From Oscillospiraceae bacterium (GTDB taxonomy: Bacteria > Bacillota > Clostridia > Oscillospirales > Acutalibacteraceae), in contig JAJXDX010000115.1 in assembly GCA_021640185.1 (NCBI GenBank), positions 1 through 6,726 of the forward strand: a stretch of DNA of 6,726 nucleotides. The letters are read 5' to 3'. Below the pieces are notes generated by a model. That model saw only the letters and a program-made list of their open reading frames with translations. It was not told the origin of the DNA and ran no database searches. This document shows positions 1-6,200 of this stretch, piece after piece. Position 1 is the first letter of the stretch, and the number at the start of each line of letters is the position of its first letter. A program made the position numbers and the translations under genes.

Positions 1-253
1 GCGCATGGACGCAGGCGGGCGGGATGTCCTGCGTCACCTTGCCGTCGGCCGATACGGTCAGCGGCGGCGTGCGGTCGTATGCTCCGCTGCCGTCGACGGC
101 CTCCAGATACAGCGTGTAGCCGCTCTGCAGCGCCGCCGGCAGCGCAAAGGTCACCCGTGTCGCGTCGTGTTCGCCCTGCACGCCGCCGTCCTGCACCGCC
201 GTCGGCGTGATCGACAGGTCCTCGCCGATCGTGTATGCGATCTGTCTGTTCAT
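1..253 (-). CDS. Phage structural protein, BppU N-terminal-like (baseplate/tail or similar), 3' end outside window
   Basis: The start is the ATG at 251-253, 12 bases after the stop of the giant gene and preceded by a strong AGGAGGG site, so the start is secure. The frame stays open to the left edge, giving 84 complete codons. The protein begins MNRQIAYTIGEDLSIT and contains HDATRVTFALP (about residues 30-40), then YTLYLEAVDGSGAYD (46-60), PPLTVSADGKVT and IPPACV. This pattern, an 'H-x-A-T-x-V-x-F-x-L-P' strand, a 'Y-x-L-Y-L-E-x-V-D-G' strand and a 'x-G-K-V-T-x-x-I-P' strand, resembles the N-terminal beta-sandwich of phage baseplate upper proteins (BppU type) and related minor virion proteins. 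No signal peptide or membrane segment is visible. Coupling to the giant protein gene suggests one late structural operon. It could instead be another Ig-like virion protein, for example a capsid decoration or tail protein. The coding call is firm; the family is recognised from memory of its pattern and is moderate. Confidence 0.72.
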   Translation of the reverse strand, partial: MNRQIAYTIGEDLSITPTAVQDGGVQGEHDATRVTFALPAALQSGYTLYLEAVDGSGAYDRTPPLTVSADGKVTQDIPPACVHA

Positions 254-258
254 CGTGT

Positions 259-265
259 CCCTCCT
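259..265 (-). promoter_or_regulatory. Strong Shine-Dalgarno site (AGGAGGG) for the downstream structural gene
   Basis: Read on the minus strand, the stop TAA of the giant gene is followed directly by AGGAGGG, then the five bases ACACG, then ATG. This is a near-perfect anti-16S match at good spacing. It fixes the start of the gene at 253. The 12-base gap leaves no room for a promoter or terminator, so the two genes are almost certainly co-transcribed. Confidence 0.9.
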
Positions 266-3200
266 TTATTTCAGCCCGAACAGCAGCTGCCGGATCATGC
301 CGTCATACTGCTCGTCCGTCAGCACCCGGCGGTATTCCTCGCGGCTGACCTTGCCGTCGCCGTCCGCGTCGGCGAACGCGGCGTTCTTGACCGTCTGCGC
401 CAGATAGTAGTCCGCCGGGCTGACGCCGCGCCCGGCATAAGCCTCGACCTTGATGTGCTGCGCCGTCATCGTGCCGCCGGTCTTTTCCGCCATCACCTTG
501 TCGGCGACATAACCGGACAGCCCGCTTTCGACGCGCTTTTTCTCCTTGTCGGTCAGCTTACCGTACAGCCCGCTCCGGCACACCTCGCGGAACAGCCGCT
601 CCTGCTCTTTTTTGTAGTCCCTGTCCTCGCCCTTGATCGCCGTGCGCATCCCGGCGTCGATCTGCTCCTCGGTCTTGCCGGTCATCAGCAGATACTGCCG
701 CAGATGCTGCGCTTTTTCCGTATCGCCCTTTTGCGTGTAGCGGTACAGGCGGCGGTAGAAAATCCCGTCCGACGTGGTGTATCCGGCGTTCATGGACAAA
801 AACTCGCCGCTGCGGATATCCTCGATGTGGTAGCCCAGCCCGGCCGCCATGTCGGCAACGTTCTTGTACGGGATGCCGAGCACATTCATCAGGTCGCGCG
901 TAACGTACTGCCATGTTTTTCCGCTGGACAGGTCGCCTGTCGCGAAGTCCTTGAGCAGGTTCCCGGCCGTTTCCAGCGCCGTGTCCGACACGCCGTAATA
1001 GCTGCTGCCGAACACCCGCGCCGCGACCGCCCCGTACACGACATCGCCGAAGGCATACGACCCGGCGATGCTCGACAGCATCTCCTGTCCGATCGCCCCG
1101 GCCATGGAGGCCGCCGTGACCTCGCCGTCCTCGTCGCGATAACCGTTGACCTTGTGGATCAGCACATTGACCAGCGTGCGCAGCAGCACGAGGGTGATCG
1201 TGCCGCCGATGACGCCGGTGTACCCGTTGACGAGCTGCTGCTTCGCCGCATCCAGCTGTGCCTTCGTGCCGGTGCCGTTTTTGAACGCCTGCTGCGCCGC
1301 CCTGTACCGGCCGGTCGCCTCGTAGAGGATGTTCATCTGCTGATTGGCCTGCGTTTTGTACATCGTGAGGAACTTCATCGCCTCGTTTTTGCTGCGCAGC
1401 AGGTCGCTGCGCTCCGTGACGGTGAAGTTCGGCTGTGTTTTGCGGATCACGGTGTCCAGCATCTCGCCGACCGCCTGATAATACGCATCGCTGCCGACCT
1501 TCAAGTCCGGCCGCTCGGCCTGTATCCGCTCCTCGCAGCCGAACCAGCACAGCGCGACGGTGCGCACGTCCACTTCCTGACACCAGTTGAGCAGATGACC
1601 GTGCGTCGCTTTGTTGAGTTTCGACCACAGCGTGTCGATCGCGTTCTGCCCGCTTTTGGCCAGTGCGATCTCCTCCGTGCCGCCCGCTCCGCGGCTGCGC
1701 TCCCAGAAGTACGGGCTGTATTTGCGGATCAGTGCCATCGTTTCGGCATTGACCTTCGGCAGGTGCTTCAGCGCCTTGCCGGTGTACTTCCACCCGATCT
1801 CGGCCGCGGCGGTCGGCAGCGAGGCTGCCTGACTGACCGCCACGCGCAGATTGAGCGTCAGCGTCGCCCGCACGGCGTTTTTGCGGAAGAACGAAAGGGG
1901 AGAGGCGTCCGCCCGGCGGTTGCCGGAGATGTCTGCCATCAGGTTCTGGACGTAGCTGTCGCCGGTCACGCCTAGCGCGGCCTTGCCCTTGCCCCATTTG
2001 CGCGCCAGCGTTTCCTTGACGCTGCTCTTGCCGCCCGGGGTGACGGCATTGTACAGCTTTTGAAAATCGGTGGTGAAGCCCAGCCATGCGGAGAACTTGG
2101 CCGTCGTGTCGACGCTGGCGGTCAGCACCTGCGAAATATCCGCCAGATTGATCGGCGCCTTGCTGTGCACACGGCTTTTCAGGCTGCCGGTGTTGCCGAC
2201 GGTCATGTCCTGCACAAGGCTGTCCATGCCCGTGGTGACGAAGAACTTGCTGCGATACAGCGGGAAATAATCCTTCACCCGCGCTGCCTCGTATCCCCAT
2301 ACCTCGCGCGTGGCCTCGTTGATGTGCTTTTTGCTGATGTCGTTGAACCACTGCTGCGCCAGCTTGACGAACTGCCGCTCGTCGTCGGTCATCAGGCCGG
2401 CGATCGTTTCCGCCACGGCATCGAGGTCTTGGTTCGCCCGGACGGTCAGCGCCGTCAGCTCGGCATCGAGGTTTTGGCGCTCGATATCGGTCTGGGCATT
2501 TGCTATCTTCACCAGCACGTCGTGGATCTCGCCGCTGAGGGCGGTCGGCGTCAGGCGCTGGCCGTTCGCATAGGCGTTCTCCACGTCGCCCTTGTAGTAC
2601 CGTTTCAGCTCCGGCACGATAAAGCCGCTGTCGATCAGTGCCTGCCGGTTGGCGGGGCAGTTCAGCTGCATATACAGCGACAGCATCATACCGCGCGTCA
2701 TTTGCATCGGCCGGCCTTTGGCATCCCGCAGGCCGATGTCGACAAGGTGTTTCGTGTCGCCCAGCGCGTCGTAGCTTTCGCGTCCTTTGCCGTTGACGGC
2801 ATCGTCGAACAGGTCGCCGAACTCCCGCCGGATGGACAGCTCCTTTTTCTCCGCCTCGATCATGCTGTCGGCGATCTGCTTGCCGACGCTGTCCGTTTTC
2901 CAGCCGCAGACCGCCTCGAAGAACCGGTCGGGCGTGAGCTGCCACGTCATCATGTTGCGGATGGTTTCGCCCAGCCTGCCGTAGGCGCTGGCGGCATCCA
3001 TCTCGCGGATGAACCGCACGGCCGTATCGGTCACGCCCTCACGCATGGCGTTCGTGTTGAATTTGTTGATATCGCGCATCTGCTTGACGATGGCGCGCAG
3101 CACATCGACGACCTCTTTCGTTTCGTTCGCCGTCAATGCGTCGATGGTCTTGCCGTCCATGCTCTCGCGCAGCGCGGCGAGCTTTTTGGCAAAGAAACCG

Positions 3201-6200
3201 TTCTGTGCCAGCGCAAAGCCGTCGCCTTCCGTCGTCTTGCCCAGCTCCTGCACACGTCCGAGCATATCGGACACCTTGGCCAGCCGCTTTTTGCGGGCGT
3301 CCAGCTGGCGCTCCAGCCGGGTGATCTTGCGCTGATCGGCCGTTTCGGCCATCTGCCGCCGGATCTCGTCCATCTCCTGTCGGATGCCCTGCGGGTCCTC
3401 GCTGACCGTCTCCAGCACTTCGCGCACGGTGTTCAGCGCCTCCAACGGGACGTGCCGGTCCTTGCTCGGGTGGGAGAGCAGACTGTCCAGCTCGTCTACG
3501 ATCTTGGATGCCTGCCGGCGGTATTCGGCCTTTTTCTTTCGTTCGCTGTCTGCGCGGCGCTTTTGCGTGTCCGCTGCCTTCTGCGCGGCGGTGTCCGCCT
3601 CCAGCTGCGCCTTTTTCTCCACGTAGTCGGCTCTGGCCGTCCGGCGCTCCCGACGGATCTGCTCGCGCTGCTCCATCGGCCCGCGCTCGCCGCGGCGCCA
3701 TTTCTTCTCGTTGTCGGCCACGGCCTCGCTGCGCAGGCGCTCCATCTCGCGCCCGAAGGTGTCGGCATCGATCTCGCCGTTTTTCAGCTGCTCGGTCAGG
3801 CACGCCGTTTCCTCCCGCTGTGCCTGCTGCAGTTTCGTCCGGCGGCGCTCGGCAGCCTTATCGATCATCTCGTCCATCGCGGCCTCGTCATACTCGGCCT
3901 CGGTGTCCGTGTCGGCATCGGTGTCGGTTTCGGCCTGCGTGTCTGTCTGCTTTGCCAGACGTTTGGCATTTTCGGCCTGTGCTGCCTGTTCCTGCGCGGA
4001 AATGTCGGCGGGAAGATAGGCGCGCTGCGCATTTTCCGTGCCGTTTTGCATATACTGGGTATTGACATCGGCGTTGTCCCGTGATACACTGGTGTTAGAA
4101 GGCTTACCGTTAATAATGCTCAACCACTCGTACAGTTGAGGATTAACTTGCGGAAGGCCTTCTTTTGTATATTCCAGACCGACAGCACGTTTTTGGATGA
4201 TGTTCCTGACATAATTTCCTTTGGCAGGCATCATAGAAACGACGAGATTGTAAGCATTGTATTTCGAGTTGATATCCTTGACGGTGTTCAACTCGACCGA
4301 TACGACGGAGGTGTTTCCCTTTGCCGTTTCGATCGTGCCGAGCAGGTTCAGCCGGCCGTTATCCATCCGGATGATGGCATCCGGGTCGTTGAGCACGGCA
4401 GGCAGAAGTTCGGCGATATTCCCGCCGTAATTGTGATAATGCCCTTCGAGCGCACCTTCGTGCCGGGCAGCCAAATAGGCTGCGTCGAAACGGATGATGA
4501 CCTGCAGGTCTGCCGCATCATCGACGTTTTGCAAAATGACTTCCGGTGTGTGATCCAGCACCCTGATGTATGAACCTTGCTCTTTACGCCTTTTGGCTTC
4601 CGCCTCCGACATGGACATGATCTCGTCGATGTTATCTTGGAACGAAGCATCGTTCATGAAGGAGAGTTGTACGGTCGCTTTATTCGCCCATGTTTTTTCT
4701 CCGTCACGCTGGCCGGATGCGGTCGTTTCCTGCGCGCCGGACAGATCGTTGTCGATAGCGGATCTCTGTTCTGCATTTGCCGCGGCGAATTGCGTGATGC
4801 TTTTCAGCGTTACGCCGTCCTCGGTCGTTTCGATGCGGAACGTCCCTTCGTATAATTCTTCGCCGATATGGAACAGCACTGTCCCTTGGTCGGCGACTGC
4901 ATCCACAGCGGCCGCATCGACGGTTTTGCCGACGAAGCGTTCCTGAACGACCGCCTTGGCCATGCGTCGTTTTTCCTCGTCGTTCAGTCCGGAAAAACTG
5001 CTTTGGTCAAGATCGACCTCAACATACGCTGTGCCGTTTGCCGTGGTCATGACGCTGTACGGTGCGCTTTCCATCCCCGCGTCTACGGTCGTTCCGTTCT
5101 TCCTGCCGCGGCGGTAGTCGCTTTGCAGCTGATCGGCGAAGGCGCGTTCGGTGGCGCGGATGCGCTCGCTCTGCGTGGCGCTGCCGGTGAAGCCCAGCGC
5201 GCGGCGCACGTTCCACAAGGCCCGATAGAACTGTTCGCCGAGGGTCCGGCTTTTGGCCGTCACCTTGTCCGCGAACCCCTTCCGAAAGAGGTTATTGCCG
5301 ATCCAGTCGGCGATGACCTCTTTTTCTGCGCTCTGCGCGCCGCTTTCGTCCCCGGCGGCACGGCGCTGCTCGGCCGTCTTTTCCACCGCGGCGGCAAAGC
5401 CTTCCTCGCCCATCTGCTGCCGGACGATGGCGGCAAGGTCGGCATACGTTTCGCTGCCCTCGATGGCGTGCGTCAGCTCGTGCTTCAAGACGAAATCGAC
5501 CGCCTCGCGCGTCGTCAGCTTCGGGCTGACTTTGATCACGTCGCTGTCGGCATCGTACAGTCCGGCCGCGCCGTTCAGCTTCTCCGGGTCGGCGAACACG
5601 ATCGGCCGGCCGAAGCGCGTGGCCACGGCCGCCACGGCATCCGCCGTTTCCGCCGATGCTTTGTATTCCTCGGCCGACTTCATCAGCAGGCTGTTGATCT
5701 GACGCGAACGCACGGCCTGCTCGCTCTGGCTGTCGGCGACCAGCTTGCCGACGGCGTAGGCGCTGGGAGCCTTGCCCTTTTCGATATCCTTCGCCATCCG
5801 CAGGGCCGCCTGATATTCCTCGGTCGTTTTGGCGTTGGCCAAGCCGATGGACAGCGCCGTTTCCACGCCGCCCTCGCTTTGCATGACGTTCTGCCCGATC
5901 TGGCTGTAGCCGCTGTAGCGCGCGATCGCTTGCGTGGCGGTCTGCGCACCGCCGAGCACACCGCCCACCAGCGCGCCGCCAAGGAACTCCTGCGCCGCGC
6001 GGTTCGGGTTGATCAGCGCGTCCTCGTCGGTCAGGCTGTAGAATGCCCGGTCGTGGTCGTACACGATCTTTTTGGCCAACTGCTCGATGACGCCCTGCAG
6101 CACTTCCTCCTTGCCTTCGTCGAGCATCCCCTTGATCCACGTTTTGATGCCCGGCTCGGAATTCGGGATCTGCTCGATGCCGCCGCCGACCTCGACCGCC

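Noticed and set aside
254..268. Terminator or promoter between the two genes
   Set aside because: Only 12 bases separate the stop and start codons, all taken up by the ribosome binding site and its spacer.
5..1975. Long plus-strand open frame (656 codons)
   Set aside because: It is exactly codon-antiparallel to the giant gene. In that register a stop needs a sense TTA, CTA or TCA codon, which GC-rich genes avoid. Its translation is Arg/Leu/Val-rich with no recognisable domain. The end at 1975 is simply one CTA leucine codon in the sense gene.
558..2945. Second long minus-strand frame (795 codons) overlapping the giant gene
   Set aside because: The product is an Arg/Gly/Gln-rich low-complexity translation, typical of an out-of-frame reading of GC-rich DNA. 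The other frame carries clear conserved motifs throughout.
3893..3949. Repeat as a CRISPR array or iteron origin
   Set aside because: The units are only about 6 bases, imperfect, in frame and without spacers. They are explained by the coding repeat of acidic residues.
2060..4084. Long plus-strand open frame (674 codons)
   Set aside because: Same antiparallel register as the sense gene. It ends where the lower-GC segment begins, at a sense TCA serine codon. No ribosome site or family resemblance.
4060..5040. Lower-GC segment as a separate inserted gene or mobile element
   Set aside because: The giant frame passes through without a stop, and there are no inverted repeats, target duplications or internal start with a ribosome site that I can see. 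A domain exchange explains it better.
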